The position numbers were made by a program, and so were the translations under genes. The notes below the pieces were generated by a model. The model searched no databases and was not told the origin of the DNA. It saw only the letters and a program-made list of their open reading frames with translations. From the NCBI RefSeq assembly GCF_000716545.1, contig NZ_JNWZ01000128.1, positions 1 to 5,156 on the forward strand: 5,156 nucleotides of DNA, written 5' to 3'. Numbering within the stretch: the stretch's first letter is position 1; every line of letters starts with the position of its first letter. Below are positions 4,895 through 5,156 of the stretch, one piece after another. Source of the DNA: Kitasatospora phosalacinea. GTDB lineage: Bacteria; Actinomycetota; Actinomycetes; Streptomycetales; Streptomycetaceae.

Positions 4895-5156
4895 ACCTCT
4901 CTGCGGGATCCATGTCGAAATCTGCGAGTGGTGGCGAAAGGCTCCGCCTTGTATTTCAGGTGGCCCCGACTTTCGCACCACTGCGCAGGTCGACCCTGTG
5001 CTGACCGGAATATGTGAAAGATCCGGATCTGGGACGGGAGCTGCCGGATTGGCTGAACCCGGATCCACCGGGTGATCGCTGTCGGGAAGGTCCCGTAGAA
5101 CGAAGAGATGCCTTGCGACCTGCGATGATGGGAGTTCTCTAGGCTCCACCACGCAC
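4895..5156. other. Non-coding upstream region with short dyads
   Basis: I see no gene here: open frames on both strands lack ribosome binding sites and recognisable motifs. Besides the 4924-4986 repeat it holds a perfect 12-bp palindrome AGATCCGGATCT (5019-5030), a hairpin ACCCGG/CCGGGT with loop ATCCA (5057-5073), and a hairpin CGGGA/TCCCG with loop AGG (5083-5095). CCGGAT occurs three times (5023, 5044 and 5059). The promoter of the inhibitor gene should lie here, but I could not pick -35 and -10 boxes with confidence. Confidence 0.4.
4924..4986. repeat. Imperfect inverted repeat in the inhibitor upstream region
   Basis: The arm 4924-4940 (GCGAGTGGTGGCGAAAG) and the reverse complement of 4970-4986 (GCGCAGTGGTGCGAAAG) share GCG, AGTGGTG and CGAAAG with one single-base gap on each side. 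The arms are 29 bp apart. A smaller hairpin, AAGGC/GCCTT with loop TCC (4938-4950), overlaps the left arm. It may be a 5'-leader structure or a pair of binding sites for a regulator of the inhibitor gene; the sequence alone does not decide. Confidence 0.45.

Noticed and set aside
5019..5095. Palindromes as a possible linear-chromosome telomere
   Set aside because: Only three short, separated dyads, without the dense hairpin series or the characteristic end sequences of Streptomyces telomeres.
4661..5152. A 163-residue minus-strand frame at the right end
   Set aside because: No motif, and it overlaps the signal-peptide region of the inhibitor in another frame; codon use does not look coding.
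1..5156. CRISPR array, tRNA or rRNA genes, TTA (bldA) codons in the main genes
   Set aside because: I saw no regularly spaced repeats, cloverleaf-like or ribosomal sequence, and noticed no in-frame TTA in the genes called here, on reading by eye.

Overview
The window looks like a high-GC actinomycete chromosome, most likely Streptomyces or a close relative. The reasons are the very high G/C at third codon positions, the frequent GTG starts, a MarR gene that appears leaderless, long G/C-rich hairpin terminators without clear U-tracts, and protein families typical of that group (an ECF sigma factor paired with a CU044_5270-type membrane protein, and a secreted I36 protease-inhibitor-like protein). 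It reads as an accessory region beside insertion-sequence debris rather than a core metabolic locus.

Layout, left to right. Bases 1-89 are the C-terminal end of an IS5-type transposase. Directly after it (about 91-360) is an internal fragment of a different, ISL3-type transposase with no N-terminus and no catalytic part, so one element seems to have inserted into or beside the other. At 419-943 (+) is a small P-loop (AAA_33-like) ATPase/kinase. It converges on an alpha/beta-hydrolase esterase at 1114-2010 (-), with a 21-bp perfect-stem hairpin between them. The esterase is divergent from a MarR regulator at 2054-2530 (+). Their 43-bp spacer and the first codons of the MarR gene contain overlapping -10 candidates and a palindrome centred on the MarR start codon, which suggests one operator controlling both genes.

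Bases 2685-4164 (+) form a translationally coupled two-gene operon: an ECF-type sigma factor and a one-pass membrane protein of the CU044_5270 type, preceded by an ECF-like promoter and ended by a strong hairpin. That hairpin also serves the opposing gene at 4207-4884 (-), a secreted I36-type peptidase inhibitor broken by a single in-frame TAG at codon 151. The frame is otherwise open to a TGA 74 codons later. The last 270 bp are upstream DNA of that gene, with several inverted repeats and no supportable gene.

I see no clearly new multi-gene defence or biosynthetic system. The most interesting signals are the amber-interrupted inhibitor gene, the two start-codon palindromes, the shared esterase/MarR operator, and a sigma/membrane-protein pair without a classical zinc anti-sigma motif.
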